Shown: piece after piece, positions 35,549 to 47,059 of the stretch
How the letters are laid out: the number at the start of each line of letters is the position of its first letter
Numbering within the stretch: position 1 is the first letter of the stretch
Assembly (NCBI GenBank): GCA_941918925.1
Contig: OW799236.1
Span: forward strand, 104,486,562 to 104,550,561
Direction: 5' to 3'
DNA: 64,000 bases
DNA from: Phyto melanocephala
Taxonomy: Eukaryota > Arthropoda > Insecta > Diptera > Rhinophoridae
Program-made: the position numbers and the translations under genes
The notes under the pieces: generated by a model
Database searches by the model: none
What the model was told of the DNA's origin: nothing
Seen by the model: only the letters and a program-made list of their open reading frames with translations

Positions 35549-37694
35549 ACAAGTAAGAGCACTATATTCGGCTGTGCCGAATCTTTTATACCCACCACCA
35601 ATTTTGTGTACATTTAAAGCACAATATTTATTATTTTGTTAATCGCTATGAAATAATCTCTTTATAATAAAATATGTATCACTTTCATTGTAGAGAGTGG
35701 TTAAATTTTAAGGGCCCATGTTGAAGGTGAACTACACCTAGTCTTTAAATTTGTTTTCTGCATTTCACTTGACATTTCTCAATCTCAAACTTACTCAATT
35801 TGATCCGTGGAAAGATACGCAAATGAGCAACGCGTTAAAGTTTGTCAGGTTTTTTATAAAAATGGGCGTTCAAATCAAAATGCATTTTGTGCACTTCGTA
35901 ATTCCTTTGATCAACATAATCGTTCAAATTCGTCCACAATCGGGAGAATTGTAAAAAATATTTAAATTTCTGCAAAACAGGTCTGTATAAAATGTTAGAA
36001 AATCTGTGAATGCCTTCTTAGTTCGTTAAATGGGAACCACTGCTGGTTTTTGCGATAGTGTGGCAAAAGAGCAGTCAACCTCGACTCATCATCGTGCCCA
36101 ACAATTGAGCATCAACATTGTCATTGAAAATTTGGATCATCAGATACAGGAGTGGCGCCAAGGGTGGGGGGGCCATTTAGCCGATATTTTGTTCCAAACA
36201 TAATTGAAGCATACAAATATTATCATTAAAAAAAGAAATGATAATAATTTCTTAAATAATTTGTGTTTTTTATAAATTTAACATCGGCCCTTAAAATTTA
36301 ACCACCCTTTATAACTTCGATATGCTACTAAAATGCTTTTGTAAATGTAGTCTTTCAATGAAAGTGGGCGTTAAAGTAGGCGTGTCAATAAAGTTTCTGC
36401 TAACAAATAAAAGTTAGATATTTCAATATAGTCCTTTATTTTCCCAAAAACTTTGTCAATAGAGAAATTACATGACTTTAAGATAAACCGTTATATGGGA
36501 GGTAGGCGTTAAAGTGGGCGTGTCACCTAAACTTTTTATCACAACAATAACATTGACTAGAGGGATATACGTAGGTTTTATGAGCTTTTAAATTTCATTA
36601 ACGGTAGATAACGTGAAAAGTGGGCGTTATAGTAGGCGTGTCAAAGTTGTTTTTGCGAATGAGTACAACTTAGGTGTTTCAATATAGCCCTTTATTATTC
36701 CAAAATCATTATTAGTAGAGAAATTATATGAATTTTAGGTAAAACGTTATATGAGAGGTGGGCGTAACAGTGGGCGTGGCAACTTAATTTTCTGGCACAG
36801 TAATGATATTGCCTAGGGGGATATACGTAGCAAATTTTATCATCATATCTCTAATTTTGGCGGATTTATGAGCTTTTAAATTTCATTAACGGTAGATAAC
36901 GTGAAAAGTGGGCGTTATAGTAGGCGTGTCAAAGTTATTTTTTCGAATGAGTACAACTTAGGTGTTTCAATATGGCCCTTTATAATTCCAAAATCTTTAT
37001 TAATAGAGAAATTATATGAATTTTTAGTAAAACGTTATATGGGAGGTGGTCGTAAAAGTGGGCGTGGCACAATGATTTTCCGTTTAAAAAAAGCGTCTCA
37101 CCAAAAAGCAAAGTGTGCAAAATTTCAGAGTCGTACATCCAATTTTGTTGCTTTTATGACGTTTTTGTTTTTAAACATACCCAAAAATACACTGTGCTGT
37201 ATAAATTTTCGTACATTTTGATCGATAACTCCTCTCCTAATACATAGATTTAGATAATTTTCGGGGAACAATATTGTTTTTACTCAGGAAATATATATTC
37301 GAAGTTTCATGAGTCTACGTTAATGCGTTTGGACACAATTCCATTTTATTCGATGTTTGAAGGACACGGTTTTTTCGACCTACTCTTGCTTTTCGAGCTA
37401 TAACTCTCTTCCTAATATTCCGATTTAGCCCATTTTCAATACCAAACAAACCTTGTCTATAAGAAAGATTCTGGCAAAATTTGAGCCCCCTAGCTTTTTC
37501 GGTGCGACCTCTATCGTGCTTTCAACAGACGGACAGACGGACAGACGGACGGACATAGCTAGATCGTCATCAAATCAAACCCTGATTCAGAATATATATA
37601 CTTTATGGGGTCTAAAATGGATATTTCGATGTGTTACAAACGGAATGACAAAATGAATATACCCCCACCATTTTTTTGGTGGCGGGTATAAAAA
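35549..37694 (+). mobile_element. Composite TATACCC-ended repeat, copy F
   Basis: Complete plus-orientation copy: left hairpin end, nested mariner (35693-36309), tandem units with GTGAAAAGTGGG markers at 36613 and 36901 (288 bp apart), the GACGGACA-type run near 37527-37553, and the right end GGTGGCGGGTATAAAA. The 106-codon frame at 36901-37221 runs through array and right-part DNA and is not considered a gene. Confidence 0.85.
35693..36309 (+). mobile_element. Mariner deletion derivative nested in composite F
   Basis: About 617 bp, TA on both sides. Encodes ERYANEQR-type helix-turn-helix sequence and the joined C-terminal remnant ending WGGHLADILF. Junction identical in kind to the other nested copies. 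Confidence 0.8.
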
Positions 37695-39837
37695 TATAAT
37701 ATAAAATGTTGTAAGCCCCATAGTCAATTTTATCCCACCCTATACATACTGGGACATAGCTTCGTTTTAATGAGACCACACAAGTTGCTTGTATCTCTTA
37801 CTTTTTTTCGTTGTAATTACCACTTACAAATAACCATAAATCCTTTAACCAAAACTCTGTCATGTTGTGTCCATGTTCTTGTTCTTGCTGATTTTAAGTC
37901 TTACCATAAGCTTTTGACTTTGTAATTGAAAATTATTTTTTTTAACATTTCTGTACTTTTTCTACATGATTTTTAGACGTAAGTCGTTAACATTTTCTCT
38001 CACTTGTAACGTCTGACTACTTTTATGTACATAGTTATCTTTAACACTATCCACAACAGTTTTAGTATCTACTATAGTCATAGTCATCATCAGCATGGTA
38101 TTCATGTGTCCTGTCATTTTTATTTGAATCATCTATCTTTTGTCACGCAAGTATCACCGGCTTGGTCTTAAGTACTTAGTTGACATTTGTATGCCGATAT
38201 TGTATAGCTTAATTGTAATACAAGGATACTTTTCCTCTTACCAGCATATTTCAGTCATAAAATTTGTAATAAAACCAATTGACTCTTGTATGATTTAATG
38301 CTAAGATGAAAGTAGTAGAAAAATAAATTATTCATACACATAAGAGGCTAATATTATTATGCTTTAAGGAATGCCCAAAAGATATTGTTGTCTTCATGGT
38401 AAAACTAAAACTTTACATATGAGTATGTATCAATTTATATGATCTATACATATGTATATAACATAGCATGCTCGAAGCAAAGAAGTACATGTAGTTACTA
38501 CATTATTAACTAGTGGCAGCCATTAAATTCTAGTATTTTTATTATTTCACTATATTTGTTTCATCCTTATACTTTCGTTTAAGTATAAAGAAAACACCAT
38601 ATCAATTCTATGACAACAATCCATATTTTTAACATCGAATTGTTTCTTTTTGCATTAGCTGCATTATGAAAAAAATTTAAAGGGAAAAATATAATAAATA
38701 AAAATTTATAATTTTCCTTATTTTTTTAAACTCTTTTTCCTAGCACCGTCAGACCAAATTAACAATATTGAGTTATCATTTTGGCAAATGTTTAGCATCT
38801 TTAGTTATTTGTAGAATATATTGTAACTTCGCTTCATTTAATTAATTAGCTTCATTGTTGCTGCAACCGTCCTCCTAGACATGTATACACGGTCAGATTA
38901 TGATTGTCGTTCTTGCTAGAAAGCACACAACATATATGAGAATAACTAGTGGTGTAATAAATAATTAATTTTATGATAAAATGAAGTAAACCTATTATGG
39001 AAATAAGGCACTAGACGTAATATTCTGGTACAAATAACTTAAATCATACCAAGAAATGGGAATACTTGGTAGGTAAAACAACAGCAGAATATGTATATGC
39101 CTAGTATAAGGGGTACTCAAAAATTCAGCATGAGTTTAAAAATCTAGTCTATATATATTCTTCCCAAGTACGAAATTTTTCACTCCAATTATGTAAAAAC
39201 AATATTTTTAATCCTTAAAATCTAATTCTGCAAAATGTTTTAATGCCTAACACAACTTTAAATAAAATGTCTCTTCTACAGTAATATTCAATGAAATATC
39301 TACATTAAAGAACAAAACCACGAAGAACAAGAACTCTGTCTGTCATACTAAATGAAATATTACAATGTTTCATCACACATATTCTCATTTCTATATTCTA
39401 TGACATCTTACTCTGATTCAGTTTATATATGCCAGTGGTATGCACACACAAGCACACACCAATATGTCACAACAAAGATCTTATGGTTACATGTATTTTA
39501 AGAAAGGTTGGCATTGCATTTTAAGGCATGTTCAAATTTACAAAGAATTTTTAAGCTGATGAGCATGACAGTAATTTTCCAAACTTTCAAAGTTTCACAC
39601 AAAAAAAAAGTACAAAGGAGTGCACAGGCTAATGAAAAATGAAAATGTAAAGGTAAAGAAACTTAAGGCAAAAAAAAAAAATAATTTTTTTTTTTTTTTT
39701 TTTATTTTAAAGCTTAAATTAGGTTTGATAAAATATAGTTTATATATATCAAATGCATTGGATAAACAGATTTTAGACATGAAAATTCTAATGATTTAAT
39801 TTTAGACATGCAAATGTGTACTTTTATTTCAAATAAA
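37695..39837. other. AT-rich stretch with homopolymer tract
   Basis: Holds an A-run/T-run tract at 39670-39705 and TTTTATCCCACCCTATAC near 37721-37738, which resembles a mariner terminus without a partner. No gene recognised. Confidence 0.45.
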
Positions 39838-42212
39838 ACAAGTAAGAGCACTATATTCGGCTGTGCCGAATCTTTTATACCCACCACCAATTTTGTGTAC
39901 ATTTAAAGCACAATATTTATTATTTTGTTAATCATTATGGAATAATCTCTTTATAATAAAATATGTATCACTTTCTTTGTAGAGGGTGGTTAAATTTTAA
40001 GGGCCCAAGTTGAAGTTTGTTTTCTGCATTTCACTTGACATTTCTCAATCTCAAACTTACTCATTTTGATCCGTGGAAAGATACGCAAATGAGCAACGCT
40101 TTAAAGTTATTCAGGTTTTTTATAAAAATGGGCGTTCAAATCAAAATGCATTTTGTGCACTTCGTAATTCTTTTGATCAACATAATCGTTCAAATTCGTC
40201 CACAATCGGGAGAATTGTAAAAAATATTTAAATTTCTGCAAAACAGGTCTGTATAAAATTTTAGAAAATCTGTGAATGCCTTCTTAGTTCGTTGAATGGG
40301 AACTATTGCTGTTTTTTGCGATAGTGTGGCAAAAGAGCAGTCAACCTCGACTCATCATCATGCCCAATAATTGAGCATCAACATTTTCATTGAAAATTTG
40401 GACCATCAGATAGAGGAGTGGCGCCAAGGATGGGGGGGCCATTTGGCCGATATTTTGTTAAATACATAATTAAACCATACAAATATTATCATTATAAAAA
40501 GAAATAATAATATCCTAAATAATTTGTGTTTTATTTAAATACAACATCGGTCCTTAAATGAAATGAAATTCAATGAAAGTGTGTTAAAGTAGCTGTGTCA
40601 ATAAAGTTTCTACTAATAAATACAACTTAAATATTTCAATATAGCCCTTTATTTTCCCAAAAACTTTGTCAATAGAGAAATTACATGAATTTAAGGTAAG
40701 CCGTTGTATGGGAGGTAGGCGTTAAAGTGGCCGTGTCACCTAAACTTTTTGGCACAACAATAACATTGATTAGAAGGATATACACAGCAAATCATACCTC
40801 ATCATCATACCTCTAATTTTGGCGGTTTTATGAGCTTTTAAATTTCATTAACGGTAGATTACGTGAAAAGTGGGCGTTATAGTAGGCGTGTCAAAGTTGT
40901 TTTGGCGAATGAGTACAACTTAGGTGTTTCAATATAGCCCTTTATTAATCCAAAATCATTATTAATAGAGAAATTAGAGGAATTTTGAGTAAAACGTTAT
41001 ATGGGAGGTGGGCGTGGCAACTCAATTTTCTAGCACAGTAATGACATTGCCTAGGGGGATATACGTAGCAAATTTTATCATCATACCTCTTATTTTGGCG
41101 GTTTTATGAGCTTTTAAATTTCATTAACGGTATATAGCGTGAAAAGTGGGCGTTATAGTAGGCGTGTCAAAGTTATTTTTGCGAATGAGTACAACTTAAG
41201 TGTTTCAATATAGTCCTTTATTATTCCAAAATCTTTATTAATAGAGGAATTATATGAATTTTAAGTAAAACGTTATATGGGAGGTGGGCGTAAAAGTGGG
41301 CGTGGCGCCTTAATTTTCCGGCGCAGTAATGACATTGCCTAAGAGGATATACGTAGCGAATTTGATCATCATACCTCTTATTTTGGCGGTTTTATTAGCT
41401 TTTAAATTTCATTAACGGTATATAACGTGAAAAGTGGGCGTTATAGTGGGCGTGTCAAAGTTATTTTTTCTAATGAGTACAACTGAGATGTTTCAATATA
41501 GCCCTTTATTATTCCAAAATCTACATAAATTGAGAAATTATATGAATTTTGGGTAAAACGTTATATGGGAGGTGGGCGTAAAAGTGGGCGTGGCACATTG
41601 ATTTTCCGTTACAAAAAAGCGTCTCACCAATAAGCAAAGTGTGCAAAATTTCAGAGTCGTACATCCAATTGTGTTGCTTTTATGACGTTTTTGTTTTTAA
41701 ATATACCGAAAAATACACTGTGCGGTATAAATTTTCGTACATTTTGATCGATAACTCCTCTCCTAATGCATAGATTTAGACAATTTTCGGGGAAAAATAG
41801 TGCTTTTACTCAGGAAATATATATTCGAAGTTTCATGAGTCTACCTTAATGCGTTTGGACACAATTCCATTTTATTCGATGTTTGAAGGACACGGTTTTT
41901 TCGACCTACTCTTGCTTTTCGAGCTATAACTCTCTTCCTAATATTCCGATTTAGCCCATTTTCAATACCAAACAAACCTTGTCTATAAGAAAGATTCTGT
42001 CAAAATTTGAGCCCCCTAGCTTTTTCGGTGCGACCTCTATCGTGCTTTCAACAGACGGGCAGACGGACGGACATAGCTAGATCGTCATCAAATCAAACCC
42101 TGATTCAGAATATATATACTTTATGGGGTCTAAAATGGATATTTCGATGTGTTACAAACGGAATGACAAAATGAATATACCCCCACCATTTTTTTGGTGG
42201 CGGGTATAAAAA
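39838..42212 (+). mobile_element. Composite TATACCC-ended repeat, copy G
   Basis: Complete at both ends. The nested mariner has lost its right terminus through a ~60-bp deletion spanning the mariner/host junction near 40558. The tandem array (about 40570-41590) has markers at 40863, 41139 and 41427, i.e. steps of 276 and 288 bp. The right part is close to that of copies A and F. Confidence 0.85.
39982..40558 (+). mobile_element. Mariner deletion derivative nested in composite G (right end lost)
   Basis: Left terminus GAGGGTGGTTAAATTTTAAG beside TA at 39980-39981. Also lacks the short GTGAACTACACCTAG block seen near the left end in other copies. Helix-turn-helix and C-terminal remnants present; ends at CATCGGTCCTTAA without its terminal repeat. 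Confidence 0.8.
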
Positions 42213-43859
42213 TAAACAAAATACAAACAAGCAAAACAATATTTTTTCATCCCACGATTAAGTGGTTCTTTTTGATTTCTTATGGAAAAAACATTTATTT
42301 AATTCCCCTTAAATAAGCCACACAGAAGGCTATTTAATATAAATAATTTATGTATAAACTTCTACAATAACTTCCAAGAAATATTCATGCAGATAACCTC
42401 GTGACAACAACTAAGCGGGAAGCATAATATCAAAATTTGTTAAATTCGCCTTCCTTTTAATTAGTTACGCTGGAATGGAAATTGAGATTTTCATTTCGCT
42501 ATTGACCAATTAACATAACTATACGATTTTGATAACAAATGTACCAATTATATTTATATTTGCTGCTTTTGCATCTTTTATCATTTACCTGTATGAAGAA
42601 TATCTCTTAATACCTTCATTTGAACGATTAAAAGTGGTGTTGGTTTAATTTAGAATGAAAATTATATTTCACTTACTAACTGGTTCTTTTGAGAAACTGA
42701 TTTAAAACATTATAGAATCTACATTACAATTTTGGAGAAGTGTATGGAAATTTGAATAGAATTCACGAATTAAAAAAGGCAACTTCCATTTGTAAAAATT
42801 TGACTACATACTCACATTCTCCTATTTCTCATAAAATAAACTACAGCTCCTTTTTATAGGTTATCATGCTCCTGGCTAATTATGCTGACATTTGCTTGAG
42901 TGAACTTAAATGGTGTTAATAGTAGCCAACAATAGCATAAATGCTCTAAAAGAAGATGCTGTTAAAATTCGAATATGAAAAAGTACTCAACAAATGAGCA
43001 TATAAAAAGATTACACACCCGAATATAAAACAGCATACATTTATGTAAGTATGTTTGTACCTACATAAGTATATACATTGCTAAATGTCCAACTGCCTCA
43101 GAGTATGAAATGACTACTTATATGTTACCTTAAAGTGTATTGTATGTATGAGTTCAAAAATTTAATTGTCTAAGTAGAACTTGTGGTCACAAAACATTAA
43201 TATTCACTTAAGTTTCAGCTACGCATTAACACAGAACGACTCATATGTACATGTTTGTGTAAATATTCCAGCAGACAGTTTAGTAATACAATAAAGCATT
43301 TTGCCAGATATTAGTGATGCCAGATAATTTTTTTAAAAAAACTAAAAGTAAAGGGGAAACTATTTATTTATTTTTGTATTTTACGAAAATGAGAAAATTA
43401 CTTTAGGTTTTATGTCACTAATTAATACCGCTAGGAGTACGTTATAAATATTGTACACACGCAAACGTTGATGTTTATGGAAATCTGTACTATGGATAAT
43501 ACTATGCATAATTTTTTTTTTCCTTTTTAGTTAATCGCAACAATAAAGGACCCATTATTGACCACGTAATTAAACTAAGAATATTAATCGAGCAATCGGT
43601 AAAATGCACCTAGCTCTTTCCTTCATATTATGTTCATTAACTTCGAGAAAACTTCGATACTCTCTATAAAAACAGTATCGCTTATGAGTACCAAAATTGT
43701 TACCAATCGTATAGGTTAGTTGTGTTAGTAAAATTTTATCGTTATATCTACAGAATTTTGTTTCAGCATATCAATGTATAGTCAACACGTAATGTAATAA
43801 TAGACGTATAAGCTGGGGACTTCAGGAATGTTTAGAAGACACGCTTATAAAAAAATACT
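42213..43859. other. AT-rich stretch, nothing recognised
   Basis: No coding similarity, repeat pair or RNA gene recognised. Confidence 0.45.
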
Positions 43860-44823
43860 CAAGGATATACTCTATACACATTGTATAGAAGAAATGTCCG
43901 TCATAGTAGGACTCATTCCTCAAGGGGACCAAACCCAAATTTATTAATGCATCCACTACTGAGCTACTTTTTTATATCACCAACCTGTAGACGATGTTGC
44001 ATTATTGAAAAAAGCAGCGACTTATCTGAGGATGTGAAAACCAGATTAAACAATGCGAGTTAACCTTTCAATATGCTTAATTCTTTATGGCAATCACCCA
44101 AACACATCAGTACTATTTAAGTATTGTGGTTTGCTGGTTGGGGCACATTTTCAACTCAGTGCATTCGTTAACAAGCAGAATTTCTGCATTTGGGCAAATG
44201 AGAATTCAGGAGTGATTGTTGAAGAGTCGATGCAAAGAGTGACTGCTTGATGCAGTTTATGGGTTGGCGGCGTCATCGGGCCATATTTTTTCGAAGATGA
44301 AATCTACAGGTAGTTAATGTAAATGGTCTTGGCTATCGCGCGATGATAATGGACTTCCTGCGGCAAGGAGTTAAGGGTACACCTGGACGATATGCACTTC
44401 CAACACGATTGTGCCATTTGCCATACAAGTAACAAAACAATGACTCTTATGCATAACAAATTCGATGATCGTTTTACTCACTTCGATACGATGTTAAATA
44501 GCCGCTTAGATAATGTCATTTAACATTGCTGGTCTTTTTTTTTTTGTGAACATTTTTTAAAAAAGTGTGTACGTCAATGAGCCAAAAATAATTCAAGAGC
44601 TAAAGGAAGAGATAATTCAGCACATTAAAGGCATAGAACCTTAATTATATCTAATTTTTTTATATATATACCATCGGACAGATATATACCATCAAAATCG
44701 TGGTGAGCATTCGACAGATATTTCGATTCACACATAATTGCCATAAAAAAATTTATATATCTTTGAAAATTAATTGTTTTTTTTTTACAACAAACATTGT
44801 GCATTTTGGTTGGATCACCCTGT
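43860..44823 (+). pseudogene. Tc1/mariner transposase pseudogene, nearly full span
   Basis: RRNVRHSRTHSSRGPNPNL near 43884 fits the linker before the second helix-turn-helix. GAHFQLSAFVNKQNF and ANENSGVIVEESMQRVTA (44148-44247) correspond to the first-Asp block, with the Asp itself lost. WVGGVIGPYFFEDE, then MHFQHDCAICHT near 44390-44425 keep the second Asp. IIQELKEEIIQHIKGIEP (44590-44640) is the late helix, and an AFDRYFDSHII-like stretch fits the terminal GGHLxDIIF block. The 3' terminus at about 44803-44823 is TTGGTTGGATCACCCTGTA, a mariner-type end beside TA. Multiple frameshifts and stops; no 5' terminus found. Confidence 0.75.
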
Positions 44824-44825
44824 AA

Positions 44826-45694
44826 TTTATTCATACCTTATATTATCACATAATACAAGATACATAAAAATTGTGTATTTGAAGTACGGCCCTCACAACT
44901 GCCTAAAATGAAACGTGTTATATAAGATGTGATTATACATGTTATACATGATGTGATTACTTATTATGTTTGAGGCACTTTCTGGAGAACTAAAGTAAAT
45001 TAGAAGACGAAGAAGTTTAAGCATCACATAGACAATGTTTCGTCAACCCGAAATGAAATATTTACAGAAAGGAAATTAATATTAATCAGTAAGGGTAGCT
45101 CCATATGTTTTTTTTATTCTTGCAAATACTTCACTTATTAAAATTAGTGTGGAAATGCTTTGGCAAAACTCGGAAAATTTTGTTCGAAAAAATATGCTTT
45201 GCAAACATGGGTTGCTTATGTCTGTATAATTAGTTAATAAACTGTATTAGGACATCAATACTAACTAATTTAATTTGTTTAAATATTTTTTATATATTTT
45301 TTTTTATTTTCTTTTTTTTATTTGTTTGTTTTGTTTTCAAAGTGTTCAAAAATGTACAAGAACTTAAGAAGTTGGTTTTTAAGCAAGGATGACATTTTTA
45401 TGTGTTTTCGTAAGCACTATCGATATGTGTTTATCGTAAGAAGTTAAAATTTTAAAATATTAATATTTTTAAGATTAATCCAAGTTTTCTGATTAAGAGT
45501 TCAAAACTTACCAATTCATTTGCTAAAAAATCTTTTAAATGTATAAACTTATTTAATTAATAACTTCTCTGTCTCCTACATGATGAAGGATAACCATACC
45601 GAATTTTTCACAGAAAAATAAAAATTCAATTTGGAAAATCCATTTTAACAATTAAAAAGTATAAGATTTTTTCAAAATAAGTTATATGTCTCGT
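44826..45694. other. AT-rich stretch, nothing recognised
   Basis: Poly-T tracts near 45285-45345; no other feature supported. Confidence 0.45.
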
Positions 45695-45696
45695 TA

Positions 45697-46080
45697 TTAA
45701 AGATAATAATGTCACTATACATGCCCTCATAAAGCATGAATACATCCGCTATGAGCATATAAGGAACCCCTTCGACCACTTTAACTCGACTAATGCGCTC
45801 CAGATCAGATTTATCAGATTTTCAATTATCTTTTTAAGTTAGAGGTCCAGGATTCTCCTATGGCCGACCAATAAAGATACTAATGTCACTATCCATAACA
45901 TCATCATGCACGGATCTATTCGCTATGAGCGTGCCGTGTTGCCTCTCGAGTACATTCACTCTACTCATGAGCTCCATCGGAATTTTAGTCTCCCTTACTT
46001 CTTAATGTATTAGCGCCAGGATTTTCTTATGCTTCAGTCAGAGGTGCTACTCATGTCTCTATCAATTAATTTCTACCAAT
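45697..46080 (+). repeat. Degenerate ~172-bp tandem repeat, about 2.2 units
   Basis: The block AATGTCACTAT...CAT recurs at 45711, 45885 and (as ATGTCTCTATC) 46055, steps of 174 and 170 bp. Shared internal landmarks: CGCTATGAGC, a CACT(T/C)TAACTC-like block, GCTCCA(G/T)ATC, and CCAGGATT(C/T)TC(C/T)TATG. GC-richer than its surroundings. Could be a satellite fragment. Confidence 0.7.
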
Positions 46081-46454
46081 TACACCAAGACAATGACACT
46101 TCGCCAAAGTTACGTATCCCGGTTGCTTAATTACTAAATTAGAGTATATAGGCTGCAATTAGACTATATCAAAACAAATATTGTTTTCTATACCTCTTTA
46201 ACTGACGGCATCAAAATAGGCTTTATTTGCAGTATGGTGTTTTTTAGGCAAAATTTTTGCACCACTGCCCTTTTTATCAGTACTCGTAGTTTTTTTTGGG
46301 GGGATTTTTGTTAAAACTCCCATCTTGAGGCAATGATAATATTATCAACGTAAATTTTTTAAATAATGCATAAAATGCAATACTTTGTTTAATTTTTATC
46401 ATATGTCATTTTCTTCGTGTTTATTTTCTCTCATATTTTGACAAAGAAATCGCA

Positions 46455-47055
46455 GGTGGTTTTAAGAATGCTTTTCACTGGATTAATATCGGAATAATTT
46501 TTTATTATTCTTAAATTCTTACAGTATAATTTAGACATTAATAAAAAATTTAATAATTAAGGAAAATAAAATTTAGCCAGATTAAATGATTTACAATAAG
46601 TTTAAATAAAAAGTTCGAATAAATGTTAATTTATAATAACAACACACATGTCGAGGTGTTTTTGTCATTAAAGAATACATTGTTTGGTGTCTAACGCCTT
46701 GATAGTACTTTCATTACTACCATCTATAGGACGAACGTAGAATTTAAAGATGAAGAAAAAAACAATTGATAAGAAAGAAAGATACATTTAGAAATAAGAG
46801 CTATGCTTCCCATTTTCTAATTTCATTAAGTTGTAACATAAATAGTTGATTGAAATTTCATATGAATATATCGATAAAGAGTGCTGATGATGAAATCGTA
46901 GCTCGTTTCGAAAATACATTCCTCTCGATTAATATCAGAGTAATTTTCATAATGCTGTAAGGTTTACAATTTAATTTAAAAATGTTTAAGAAGTTTCACA
47001 ATTAAGAAAAATTTACTGAGGCCAGGATAAGTGCTTTACAATAAATTAGTTTTAT
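46455..47055 (+). repeat. Pair of ~150-bp degenerate direct repeats
   Basis: 46447-46610 and about 46890-47055 align from GAAATCG through GATTAATATC to TTTACAATAA, about 445 bp apart. The second carries a hammerhead-like core. The spacing and orientation could represent two ends of a decayed retroelement. Confidence 0.6.
46884..46914 (+). other. Hammerhead-ribozyme-like core (CTGATGA ... GAAA)
   Basis: CTGATGA (46884-46890), a GAAAT/GTTTC stem, then GAAAA (46910-46914). The equivalent region of the first direct repeat (near 46447) has lost the core. Confidence 0.35.
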
Positions 47056-47059
47056 CAAA

